Below are positions 41,701 through 52,586 of a DNA stretch of 64,000 bases, piece by piece. The notes below the pieces were generated by a model. It was not told where the DNA came from and did not search any database. It saw only the letters and a list, made by a program, of their open reading frames with translations. Where the stretch lies: positions 44,160,411 to 44,224,410 of the forward strand of contig JASEVX010000007.1 in assembly GCA_031761405.1 (NCBI GenBank), given 5' to 3'. This DNA is from Serripes groenlandicus (lineage: Eukaryota > Mollusca > Bivalvia > Cardiida > Cardiidae). Position 1 is the stretch's first letter; every line of letters starts with the position of its first letter. Made by a program: the position numbers and the translations under genes.

Positions 41701-42265
41701 CGATCACATTGATACTGTAATAAAGAAATGTAATACATACCTCTATATGTTATCAAAAATCAAATTATTTCTCTCAAATGACAATCGTAAACGTTTTTAT
41801 AATTCATACATACTTCCACACTTTGATTTTTGTTGTGTTATCTGGGGAAATTGCACAAATAATCTTGAAAACAAACTAGTGAAACTTCAGAAAAGGGCTG
41901 CCAGGGTAATCCTTGATTGTGATTTTACCACCCCTTCATCTTTAATGTTTGCTGAACTTAAATGGATGACATTTCCCGAACGAGTTATTTATCAGAAAGC
42001 CATTCAAATGTATAAAACATTACGTGGAAATGCCCCTGATTACCTAAAGAAATGATTTACTTTTACATCTGATATCCATGCAAGACTCTTACGTTCAGCA
42101 ACTTCATTCCAGTTGTATACACCAAAACCTAACTTGGAAATATATCGAAATACATTTACATTTTCCGGTTCATCAGTCTGGAATTCCCTTCCTTCATATA
42201 TTCAAAACTCAACGTCTATTCAGCATTTCAAATCCCAATATTTACGTTGGATAAACCAATCTTAA
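38779..42265 (+). pseudogene. LINE ORF2: endonuclease and reverse transcriptase, two stop codons
   Basis: One frame (positions with remainder 2 modulo 3) runs from before 38779 to TAA at 42263-42265. It is broken by TGA at 39968-39970 and TGA at 42053-42055; reading continues with family-typical sequence after each (TLIDHVFTN after the first; FTFTSDIHARLLRSA after the second). Domains: Asn/Ser-rich N-part to about 39410; APE-like endonuclease about 39430-40080 with LGETFLDSS, KDRPSLGGGL, ILGDFNFDLL and a late SDHFPV; reverse transcriptase about 40730-41700 with KSTGVDNL, NNYRPISILP, LDLSKAFDLVNH, GVPQGSVLGP and FADDTTL. No RNase H seen. The copy is inactive unless the TGA codons are read through. 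Confidence 0.85.
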
Positions 42266-42539
42266 TTCAATGATAATTGTAGTACAATTGTATTTCATAA
42301 AACTATGCACAATATTTAGATCTGTGGCTGTTCTACGATACAGTAATAGACATATCAATTTTAAGTCCATAATTATAATCGCATGTATATTGTAACATAG
42401 AGTAGTTCATATATAACACACGTTTGTTCATGTTTCGTTCCATTTTGTTTATGTGTGAGGCCCTCATGGAAGATTGACTTGCATACATGTACTATGTCAA
42501 ATGAGTGTCCTCTATAAATAAAGCCTTTATTATTATTAT

Positions 42540-43895
42540 TATGTCTCCCCCTGTATACAGGGGAGATATATTGTTTTTGTCCTGGGCGTCTGTCTGTCCG
42601 TCTGTCCGAAATCGTGTCCGCTCCATATCTCCAAGACGGCTTGAACGATTTTCATGAAACTTGGCTTACATGTTCACCTCATCAAGGCGACGTGCAGAAC
42701 ACGCGTCTCGACAATATAGGGTCAAGGTCAAGGTCACGCTTGAAGGTCAAAAGTTTGAGGCTTTATTTCGTGTCCGCTCCATATCTCCCAGACGGCTTGA
42801 AGGATTTTCATGAAACTTGGGTCACATGTTCACCTCATCAAGGCGACGTGCAGAACCCGCGTCTCGACAATATAGGGTCAAGGTCAAGGTCACACTTGAA
42901 GGTCAAAGGTTTGAGGCTTTATTTCGTGTCCGCTCCATATCTCCGAGACGGCTTGAAGGATTTTCATGAAACTTGGGTCACATGTTCACCTCATCAAGGC
43001 GACGTGCAGAACCTGCGTCTCGACAATATAGGGTCAAGGTCAAGGTCACGCTTGAATGTCAAAGGTTTGAGGCTTTATTTCGTGTCCGCTCCATATCTCC
43101 CAGACGGCTTGAAGGATTTTCATGAAACTTGGGTCACATGTTTACCTCATCAAGGCGACGTGCAGAACCCGCGTCTCGACAATATAAGGTCAATGTCAAG
43201 GTCACGCTTGAAGGTCAAAGGTTTGAGGCTTTATTTCGTGTCCGCTCCATATCTCCCAGACGGCTTGAAGGATTTTCATGAAACTTGGGTCACATGTTCA
43301 CCTCATCAAGGTGACGTGCAGAACTTGCGTCTCGACAATATAGGGTCAATGTCAAGGTCACGCTTGAAGGTCAAAGGTTTGAGGCTTTATTTTGTGTCCG
43401 CTCCATATCTTCCAGACGGCTTGAAGGATTTTAATGAAACTTTGGTCACATGTTCACCTCATCAAGGCGACGTGCAGAACCCGTGTCTCGACAATATAGG
43501 GTCAAGGTCAAGGTCACGCTTGAAGGTCAAAGGTTTGAGGCTTTATTTCGTGTCCGCTCCATATCTCCAAGACGGCTTGAAAGATTTTCATGAAACTTGG
43601 GTCACATGTTCACCTCATCAAGGCGATGTGTACAACCCATGTCTCGACTGTCTGTCTGTCTGTCCGTCCGTCTGTCCGTCCCAAATCGTGTCCGCTCCAT
43701 ATCTCCAAGACGGCCTGAAGGATTTTCATGAAACTTGGGTCAAATGTTCACCTCATCAAGGCGATGTGCAGAACCCATGTCTCGACTGTCTGTCTGTCTG
43801 TCCCAAATTTATAGGTTGGAATGTTTTGAGAGATTTTGACAGATATTTGAGGGGAGACATCTGTTTTTTGCAAGCACAATTCTAGTTATTATTAT
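42540..43895. mobile_element. Bivalve-type repeat element in the LINE tail
   Basis: Left edge 'atgtctccccctgtatacag', right edge 'tgaggggagacatctg' then 'ttgcaagcacaattctag'. ATGTCTCCCC and GGGGAGACAT form inverted ends. Both sides carry TTATTATTATTATT, so it sits within, or duplicated, the simple-repeat tail of the LINE. The interior is the 156-bp array. Confidence 0.65.
42614..43830. repeat. 156-bp tandem repeat, 8 units
   Basis: Unit starts are 42614, 42770, 42926, 43082, 43238, 43394 and 43550 (156 bp each), then 43688 (138 bp). Conserved pieces: 'tgtccgctccatatctccca', 'cttgggtcacatgttcacct', 'ggtcaaggtcaaggtcacgc'. Since 156 is divisible by 3, a 423-codon frame stays open; I consider it a by-product. 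CTGT/CCGT simple repeats lie at 43647-43680. Confidence 0.95.
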
Positions 43896-43964
43896 TATTG
43901 TATCTACATGAAAGACCCCAAATTCCTATACATGAGGCTATTGACTCACTCATTCAAAGTATAA

Positions 43965-44093
43965 TTATTTATCAAACATTGTGGCAAAAGGATAACTTTC
44001 TCATAAGGAGCAATTGTTCTTGTGGCGACAATCTTTTCCTAAATCGTCTCTTGCAAAGGCCTCAGAAACCGTCTCTAATAGGGAAAGGGTTTA
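43965..44093. mobile_element. Foldback MITE family A, diverged
   Basis: 'aaacattgtggcaaaaggat', 'aactttctcataaggagcaa' and 'ctctaatagggaaagggttt'. Lies just left of the LTR element. Confidence 0.6.
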
Positions 44094-44168
44094 GCGGAAA
44101 TGTGACCCGTTACATAATTTGTTCCAGTCATATTGACTGGTTGAAAAAGGCAGTCGCCAGGTGGCATC

Positions 44169-44736
44169 TGTTGTGTGTAGGCTTATTGTTACAGACCAGT
44201 TTTACCTGTTTGTCCAAGCATTCTATAAATAGCTTGTGTACAGTTGGTCATGGGTGAGGATTTTTGGGCTAGGTGTTCTAGAAGGTTCTGGCAGACGGGG
44301 TGAAGGAGAGCCATGAGGTTAGTTGGTTTTCAGGACAGAAAACAGTATTCTTTAAGATGTAAATTATTGAGTCTTGGTATTTGAATACGTACTTTTGGAT
44401 GTTGTTGTAAAACAGAAGGAACAGTTAATTAAGTAAATCAAAGTGCTCATATACAGATATTGCAGTTTACTTAGGATGGTTTAAAATGTGATTTGGATAT
44501 TATTGTGAACAATATGGACACTGATAAGACGTTTTATAGATTAAGAGTTTAACAGGTATTTGTAATTGATATGTGAAACTGTGGAATTGTAATCCTGTAA
44601 TAAATATGTTTAGGTTTAATATTTAGTTGCTGAGTTTATCAATATCGACTTGCGTAATAATAATTATTACGTAATTATTTCTGTTACTTTGAGCCGTAAC
44701 GAAATTGTTACTCATATACCCCTAGGCGTCGTAACA
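44169..44736 (+). repeat. 5' LTR
   Basis: 568 bp, begins 'tgttgtgtgtaggcttattg', ends 'taggcgtcgtaaca'. TATAAATAG at 44224-44232 is the probable TATA box; AATAAA at 44599-44604 is the probable poly(A) signal. By eye it differs from the 3' LTR at a single position (gaaattg against gatattg, about 44703). Confidence 0.95.
44224..44232 (+). promoter_or_regulatory. TATA box of the 5' LTR
   Basis: TATAAATAG, 55 bases into the LTR, repeated at the same place in the 3' LTR. Position fits a U3 promoter. Confidence 0.6.
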
Positions 44737-44741
44737 GAAAT

Positions 44742-44759
44742 TGGGGGCTCGTCCGGGAT
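44742..44759 (+). other. Primer-binding site, tRNA-Pro type
   Basis: TGGGGGCTCGTCCGGGAT, 5 bases after the LTR end. It is complementary to the 3' end of tRNA-Pro including CCA, as in some retroviruses. Confidence 0.9.
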
Positions 44760-44929
44760 CTGATTTTGATCCGAATCAGAGAAAATTATTTTAGAATATA
44801 TACAACTTGTGTTTTTTAAAACAAGTCAAGAGTTTTCATAGATATTGTTAAACCAGCTAACCTCATGTTTTTTTTTTTTGTAAACCTAACCTCACCTAGT
44901 CTCCTAACCTCATAAAAGCAACATTCAAT

Positions 44930-47900
44930 ATGTCATCGTCTTTTGACTTAGATGTTTTTGTTAAAACGCCTACCCTGGAAAGTTTGAATTCAGTGAAAAA
45001 GAGTGACTTATTGACTCTCGCACATCATTATAAAATATCACAAGCAAAATCACAAATGCGAAAACAGGAAATAAAAAATATTCTAATTCAGTATTTTGTA
45101 GATGAGGACATTTTTAAAGTTGATGCTTTATCTTCCGTTCTGGATATTAATTTGGACTATAAGTTGAGGGAAGTAGAAATTCAAAATAAAAAAGAATTGG
45201 AGTTTAAAAAATTAGAAAGCGAAGAAAGAATGCTTTTACGAAAGGGACAAATAGAAATTGAAATTAGAAAAATAGAAATTGACAGAGAAATAAAATTACG
45301 AGAATTAGAATTGGCTGGCGCGGCGGCAAAACAATATGACTCATATTCTAGTAAATTCGACGTTACAAGACATATTCGGTTAGTACCGACTTTTCAAGAT
45401 AAGGAAGTAGACAAATATTTTCTTCATTTTGAAAAGGTAGCTGAAAATTTGAATTGGCCAGTGGAGTACTGGACTTTGTTATTACAGAGTGTTTTGATTG
45501 GCAAAGCACGTGATATTTATACACAATTAACTGTAGAACAAAGTTCATCATACCAGGATGTTAAAGAATTAATTCTGAAAGGTTATGAATTAGTACCTGA
45601 AGCTTATCGACAAAAATTTCGAACATGTAAAAGAGAAAATGAGCAAACGCATATGGAATTTGCTCGAGAAAAAGAACAATTATTTGATAGATGGTGTTCA
45701 TCTAAGAAAATTGGTGAAAGTCAAGAAAAATTGAGACAACTTATGTTAATTGAAGAATTCAAAAGGTGTATTAACACTGATATTAGGACTTATTTAGATG
45801 AAAAGCAGGTTGAGAGTTTGTACGATGCTGCACGTTTGGCCGATGACTATTCTTTAACACATAAAGTTTCATTTGTTAACAAATCAAATTCCACATTTAG
45901 CGAATCTCTTCCTTCACAAAATGGTAGTAGTGTCTGTAGTACATATAGTAATAACCAGCCATACCATAACACCCCATCCTATACTCCATCGCAGTGGGGA
46001 AGGACTGATCAAAAACCCTTATCTTCAGTTACGTGCAATTATTGCAAACGAAAGGGTCACCTTATTTCCGAGTGCTTCTCTTTAAAAAGGAAGCAACAAG
46101 AGGGAGTTAAGCCTACCGGTTTCACTTCTTTAAGGCTTAAACCACAATCTTGTATTTATAATAATACGATATGGGACTTCGAGCAGCCTAAGTCTGATTC
46201 TATTATGGAGATGTATGAACCTTTCATGTCTGAAGGTTGTGTATCATTAAAATGTGATTTATCAGAGCCTACTCCTATTAATATTTTACGAGATACCGGA
46301 GCTTCTCAATCTCTTATATTAGCAAGTGTTCTGCCTTTTTCTGAGAAAACTTTTTCTGGAACAAACGTTCTTATTCAAGGGGTAGAGTGTGCTGATATGT
46401 CTGTCCCGCTCCATAATGTTTATTTGTCCTCAAATTTGGTTACTGGCCCTGTGGCTGTTGGTATTAGAGCATCTCTACCATTTAAAGGTGTCCATTTAGT
46501 GTTAGGCAATGACCTAGCAGGATATAAGGTCGTGGTAAATCCACTTGTAACTGACACTCCTTGTGTTGATCAAACTTCTGACCCAATTGAACAGGAATAT
46601 CCTGATCTTTATCCCTCGTGTGCAGTTACTCGAGCTATGGCAAGAAAAAACATAGCTAATGATTTGATTAAAAGTGATCAGATTTGTGATTCAGACATTA
46701 ATTTAGCTGATACTTTCATAGGTCAGTTATATGATACAGAGGTTAAACAATCTCGTATTCCCAGACTGTCTGAAAAACAGACAGACTTTGTTGACAATTT
46801 GCCAATGTCCGATAATTCTAACCTTAGGTCAAATAAGCAAGGTTATGACACGCTGTCAACGTCACAGCTTATTCAGGAACAAAACAATGACCCTGATATT
46901 TCTCACTTCTTTCAAAGAGCGGTAAGTGAGAACGAAACTTCACAGGTTCCAGTTTGTTACTTTACCAAACACGGTATTCTTATGAGAAAATGGCGTCCAC
47001 ATGATGTCGCTGCTGATGATGAATGGACTGTGAATTATCTAATCGTAATACCAAAGTTGTATCGTCAAGAAATACTTAGTCTGGCCCATGATACTGCTAT
47101 GTCTGGCCATTTAGGTGTTAAAAAGACCTATCATAAGATTTTGAATCATTTTTACTGGCCTTGTCTAAAAAAAGATGTGTCACAGTATTGTAGGTCTTGT
47201 CATACTTGTCAAATGGTTGGAAAATCCAATCAAACTATACCCAAAGCAGAACTTCAACCTATTCCCGCGTTTGATGAACCATTTAGTAGGGTACTTGTTG
47301 ATTGTGTTGGTCCCCTGCCTAAAACAAAGTCAGGTAATGAGTATCTTTTGACAATTATGTGTGCTTCAACACGATTTCCTGAAGCTATCCCACTTCGTAA
47401 TATAAAAGCGAAGTCTATCGTGAAGGCTCTTGTGAAGTTTTTCACATTCGTTGGTCTTCCTAAATCAATACAGTCTGATCAAGGATCAAACTATATGTCT
47501 GGTATTTTCCAACAGGTCATGCTTGAGTTAGGTATTAAGCAATACAAATCATCGGCCTATCATCCCGAAAGTCAAGGTGCTTTGGAACGTTTCCACCAGA
47601 CATTAAAAACTATGATTAGGTCATATTGTTTTGATACCCAGAAAATAAAAGACTGGGATGAGGGTATTCATTTACTCTTATTTGCTGCCAGAGAATCTGT
47701 TCAAGAATCTCTTGGCTTTAGCCCTTTTGAACTAGTGTTCGGACATACTGTCCGCGGACCATTGAAACTTCTGAAAGAGAAATTCCTATCAGAAGACAAT
47801 ACATCTATTAATTTATTGCAATATGTGTCTGATTTTAGGACTAGACTGTCAAATGCTTGCGAGGTAGCTCGTTCAAATCTTAAATCGGCTCAGTGTAAAA

Positions 47901-49678
47901 TGAACGTTAGGTATGATGAACATACTGTGCAGCGCAGTTTTAAACCTGGTGATAAGGTTCTTGCTCTACTGCCAATTCAGAAAAATCCTTTACAAGCAAA
48001 ATATTTTGGTCCGTATACTGTAGAAAAGAAGGTTAGCGATTTAAACTACATAATAAACACTCCAGGGAGACGCAAACAAAGGCAACTATGTCATATAAAT
48101 ATGTTAAAACAATACATTGATAGGGTTAGTACAGTTTCACAGTCAGTAAATATTGTTAACGCAGTACCTCGAGAACGAAGTGTTAGTAATGAGCAACCTG
48201 ATGATGAACAAACATGTAGTGACTCACAACCTGTCGATGAACAATGTGAAATGCCTGATCCGGGATCTGTGAAACTACAAAATTCAGACATTCTGAGAAA
48301 TCTAGACCAGAAACTTTCACATCTTGAACCATCACAGAGAAATGAACTGAAACAATTGATTAAAAAGTATGAGCACATATTTACGGATATACCAACAAGA
48401 ACGGACACAATATTTCATGATGTCGATGTTGGAGATTCTATACCAGTTAAACAACATCCGTATAGACTGAATCCAACAAAACAGCAATATTTAAAAGAAG
48501 AAATTAAATATTTGTTGGAGAATGACTTTATTGAACCAAGCAATAGTGAATGGAGTTCACCATGCATTCTAGTTCCGAAACCGGACAACACCTACAGAAT
48601 GTGCACTGACTACCGAAAAGTTAACAGTGTAACGAAAACAGATTCTTTTCCAATAAAGCGGATTGACGATTGCATTGACAAAATCGGAAATGCAAAATAT
48701 GTGACTAAGTTTGATTTGTTAAAAGGATTTTGGCAAGTTCCACTAACAGAAAGAGCCAAAGAAATCTCTGCATTTGTGACTCCAGAAGGGTTATTTCAGT
48801 ATAAAGTGATGCCTTTTGGTATGAAAAATTCGCCAGCGACATTCCAGCGCATGGTAAATAGGATAATCTCTGGTATAGATGATTGTGACGCGTACATCGA
48901 TGATGCCATCATATACAGCGACAGATGAGAAGATCATCTACAGACAATCGAGACAATTTTTGAAAGACTTAGTGTTGCAAAATTAACTGTTAATCTTGCT
49001 AAAAGTGAATTTTGTCATGCTTTTGTAACATTTTTGGGTCATGTTGTAGGTCAAGGTCAGGTTAAAACTATTGAAGCTAAGGTCGAGGCCATTTCTGAGT
49101 TTCCAGTACCAACTAGTAAAAAGCAACTGATGCGTTTTCTTGGTATGGCTGGTTATTACAGAAAGTTTTGTTGTAATTTTTCAGTAATTGCAGAACCTTT
49201 GACAAATTTACTAAGTAAAAGGTCAACATTTTTATGGTCTGAAAAGTGTCAAATAGCTTTTGATCAACTGAAAGCAGTAGTTCTTGCTGCACCAAATTTT
49301 GACAAACCATTTATGTTAGCTGTAGATACCAGTGACGTTGGTGCAGGTGGTATGCTTTTTCAAGAAAGTGATGATACTGAACACCCTGTATGTTATTTTT
49401 CAAAGAAATTCAATAAGAGTCAAAGGAATTATTCGACAATTGAAAAGGAATGTCTTTCCATGATTTTGGCTATTCAGCATTTTGAAGTTTATTTAACTTC
49501 AGCACTTTCACCAATTGTTGTCTTCAGTGACGATAACCCTTTAACTTTCATTAACAAAATGAAAAATAAAAATCAGAGATTGCTTAGATGGAGTTTGGTG
49601 TTGCAAGAATACAACATTGAAGTAAGACATATTAAGGGAAAAGACAATTTGATTGCTGATGCACTATCACGAGTCTAA
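44930..49678 (+). pseudogene. gag-pol polyprotein with one in-frame TGA
   Basis: Frame from ATG 44930 to TAA 49676-49678, stopped by TGA at 48926-48928 (1332 codons before it, then 249 more). Residues: charged coiled-coil region about 75-130 and capsid about 150-330; zinc knuckle CNYCKRKGHLISEC at 368-381 (CX2CX4HX4C); protease DTGAS at 455-459; integrase HHCC about 720-765 (HLGVKKTYHKIL, CRSCHTC), then DDE core about 785-890 with D in VDCVGPL, D in SDQGSNY and E in ALERFHQTL; reverse transcriptase from about 1165 with TDYRKVN, FDLLKGFWQVP, MPFGMKNSPATFQ and YIDD (about 1322); after the stop, the RT thumb and RNase H (LAVDTSDVGAGG, IEKECLSM, FSDDNPLTF, HIKGKDNLIADALSRV). The TGA stands where gypsy RTs usually have Trp after YSD, so TGG to TGA is likely. 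Confidence 0.92.
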
Positions 49679-49835
49679 ATAAGACTTTCGGAAGTTTATG
49701 TAGTTGTTTAGTATGTATAGTGTTTGATCTGTATAGTGATTATGTTCTCAGAATGTCTGATTATGTATGTATGTATGTATTCAAATGACCAATCGAAAAG
49801 AAAGCTTTATTACATAAATCTTTCTTTTTCTTGAT

Positions 49836-49844
49836 GAGGGGAAG
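49836..49844 (+). other. Polypurine tract
   Basis: GAGGGGAAG directly in front of the 3' LTR, the expected plus-strand primer. Confidence 0.8.
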
Positions 49845-50412
49845 TGTTGTGTGTAGGCTTATTGTTACAGACCAGTTTTACCTGTTTGTCCAAGCATTCT
49901 ATAAATAGCTTGTGTACAGTTGGTCATGGGTGAGGATTTTTGGGCTAGGTGTTCTAGAAGGTTCTGGCAGACGGGGTGAAGGAGAGCCATGAGGTTAGTT
50001 GGTTTTCAGGACAGAAAACAGTATTCTTTAAGATGTAAATTATTGAGTCTTGGTATTTGAATACGTACTTTTGGATGTTGTTGTAAAACAGAAGGAACAG
50101 TTAATTAAGTAAATCAAAGTGCTCATATACAGATATTGCAGTTTACTTAGGATGGTTTAAAATGTGATTTGGATATTATTGTGAACAATATGGACACTGA
50201 TAAGACGTTTTATAGATTAAGAGTTTAACAGGTATTTGTAATTGATATGTGAAACTGTGGAATTGTAATCCTGTAATAAATATGTTTAGGTTTAATATTT
50301 AGTTGCTGAGTTTATCAATATCGACTTGCGTAATAATAATTATTACGTAATTATTTCTGTTACTTTGAGCCGTAACGATATTGTTACTCATATACCCCTA
50401 GGCGTCGTAACA
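49845..50412 (+). repeat. 3' LTR
   Basis: 568 bp, same length as the 5' LTR and identical by eye except one A/T difference. Confidence 0.95.
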
Positions 50413-50416
50413 CATC

Positions 50417-51050
50417 ATAAACGGGCTGATCTATTTGCTTCTTTACCATAATGCAGGTGATCGATTAAGGATCATCTTGGCCCTCATGTTTTAACCTCGT
50501 TCATTATAAATGTATTCCTTGGTTTTCTGAAAGTCTTTACTTTATTATTTTCTGTTCAAATAATAGACAACAGCAATACGAATTCCAAATATGTTTGATA
50601 ATGCAAGAAACATGACATTAACATTATTATTGTCTAGTCAATTACTTATAAATCCTTTTTAATGGCCAAAGTATGCTCTTTAATTTTTGTTTATAATTAT
50701 CTTGCGGTTTTTTCGTAAATAGGTAGCACCTATAGATATATTAAGATTCTACCATAATAGCTTATATACATGTAAAAGTAGCTATTTTTCGTATTTTCAG
50801 TTCATTTGTTTGCATACTTGAGGATATAAAAACTTATAACTTAATGACAATACATATTTAAGCTGATTCAGTCCTTTGTGAAAAATTACATATAAACATG
50901 AAATCCGCTCTGCAAAACCCAACCGTTTGGCAGTTTACGACAAGTGTAGATGAAGATCAAAGATGATGATTCCGATCAGAAAATGTTATTCTAGGCAACC
51001 TCAATAGTAAACACGAAAGATACTGACCAGTCTACACGCATGGTGGTCCG
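50417..51050. other. No recognisable feature
   Basis: AT-rich; nothing supported. Confidence 0.5.
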
Positions 51051-51059
51051 TTTTACTAC

Positions 51060-52420
51060 ACATCGTGATGATGGTAACGACCACTACAAATGAAAGATGA
51101 TGGTAACGACCACTACAACTGAAAGATGATGATGACAACAAATCCTGATGATGGTAACGACCACTACAACTGAAAGATGATGATGACAACAAATCCTGAT
51201 GATGGTAACGACCACTACAACTGAAAGATGATGATGACAACAAATCCTGATGATGGTAACGACCACTACAACTGAAAGATGATGGTAACGACCACTACAA
51301 ATGAAAGATGATGGTAACGACCACTACAAATGAAAGATGATGGTAACGACCACTACAAATGAAAGATGATGGTAACGACCACTACAACTGAAAGATGATG
51401 GTAACGACCACTACAAATGAAAGATGATGGTAACGACCACTACAACTGAAAGATGATGATGACAACAAATCCTGATGATGGTAACGACCACTACAACTGA
51501 AAGATGATGATGACAAAAACTACTGATGATGACGACAACAAATGATGATGATGGTAACGACAACTAAACATGTTGATGATGATGACGACGACAAATTGTA
51601 ATGATGGTAAAGACCATTACACATGTTGATCATGATGACGACAACAAATTGTAATGGTGGTAACGACCACTACATATGTTGATCATGATGACGACAACAA
51701 ATTGAAATGATGGTAACGACCACTACACATGTTTATGATGATGACGACAACAAATAGTAATGATGGTAATGACCACTACACATGTTGATGATGATGACGA
51801 CGACAAATAGTAATGATGATACGACCACTAAATATTAAAGATGATGATGATGACGAGCGATTAATTGTGATGATGGTAAACGACCACTACGAATGTTGAT
51901 GATGATGATGACCACATATCGTGATGATTGCAACGACCATTACAAATATTGATAATGATGACAACGACACATTGTTATGATGGTAACAACCATTACAAAT
52001 GTTGATGATGATGACGACGATAAATCGTGATAATGGTAACAACCACTACAAATGTTGATGATGATGACGACGACAAATCGTGATTAGTGTAACAACCACT
52101 ACAAATGTTGAGATGATGATAACGACAACAAATAGTGATTATGGTAACAACCACTAAATATTATAGATGATGATGATGATGACGACGATTAATTGTGATG
52201 ATGGTAACGACCACTACAAATGCTGATGATGATGATGACGACGACAAATCGTGATAAGGGTAACAACCACTACAAATGTTGATGATGGTGATAACGACGA
52301 CAAATAGTGATGATGGTAACAACCACTAAATATTATAGATGATGATGATGACGACGATTTATTGTGATGATGGTAACGACCACTACGAATGTTAATGATG
52401 ATGACGACGAGAAATCGATA
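51060..52420. repeat. GATGATGAC minisatellite (copy 2)
   Basis: Two sections: 51060-51520 with units such as 'atgatggtaacgaccactac' + 'aactgaaag' (28-55 bp), and 51530-52420 with more diverged units including 'tgttgatgatgatgacgacg'. Related to 19500-20155; both lead into 'ataaagttgaaaat' and a family A MITE. The minus-strand frames here are by-products. Confidence 0.9.
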
Positions 52421-52469
52421 TAAAGTTGAAAATTTAAGCCTTAAGCCTACTTAGCCTCAGATGATATAA

Positions 52470-52580
52470 CGACTTAACCGCATACAACAAATTCGCAGAA
52501 GACAAAATTGAAAGAATACAAGCAAAATCATTAAATATCTCTATAAAGGTCACTCAATTATTGCGCTGGTGCATCAGAAC
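52470..52580. repeat. Family A MITE fragment next to the satellite
   Basis: 'ccgcatacaacaaattcgca' and 'aatatctctataaaggtcac' match the part of the MITE that follows the first satellite (20255-20330). A hairpin 'gcgctggt'/'accagcgc' lies at 52563-52586. Confidence 0.55.
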
Positions 52581-52586
52581 CAGCGC

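Larger units (their letters stand above)
38312..42542 (+). mobile_element. CR1/Jockey-type non-LTR retrotransposon (LINE)
   Basis: Order: short repeat-bearing ORF1, endonuclease, reverse transcriptase, C-terminal region, short 3' UTR, and (TAT)n tail after 'ataaataaagccttt' (42517-42542). The 5' border is uncertain; the plus-2 frame is open from 38312. Coding region is interrupted only by two in-frame TGA codons. The APE-type endonuclease, 'VPQGSVLGP' and 'FADD' motifs fit the CR1/Jockey group, and the simple-repeat tail in place of poly(A) fits CR1-like elements. The exact clade needs a tree. Confidence 0.9.
44169..50412 (+). mobile_element. Ty3/gypsy LTR retrotransposon, nearly intact, Gmr1-like domain order
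   Basis: 6244 bp, bounded by two 568-bp LTRs (TG...CA) and a 4-bp target duplication 'catc' (44165-44168 and 50413-50416). Primer-binding site, one long gag-pol frame, and polypurine tract are all present. Pol order is protease, integrase, reverse transcriptase, RNase H, which is the Ty1/copia order in an element whose RT (YIDD, FDLLKGFWQ) and integrase are of Ty3/gypsy type. This order is known for Gmr1-like elements. No env-like frame. The only break in the coding region is one TGA. Confidence 0.95.

Noticed and set aside
42614..43885. 423-codon frame as a repeat protein gene
   Set aside because: The DNA is a known type of dispersed bivalve repeat with 156-bp units; no signal peptide, start context or splice evidence.
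44169..50412. Retrovirus with env
   Set aside because: Only about 165 bases lie between the RNase H stop and the 3' LTR; no third frame. The tRNA-Pro primer site alone does not make it a retrovirus.
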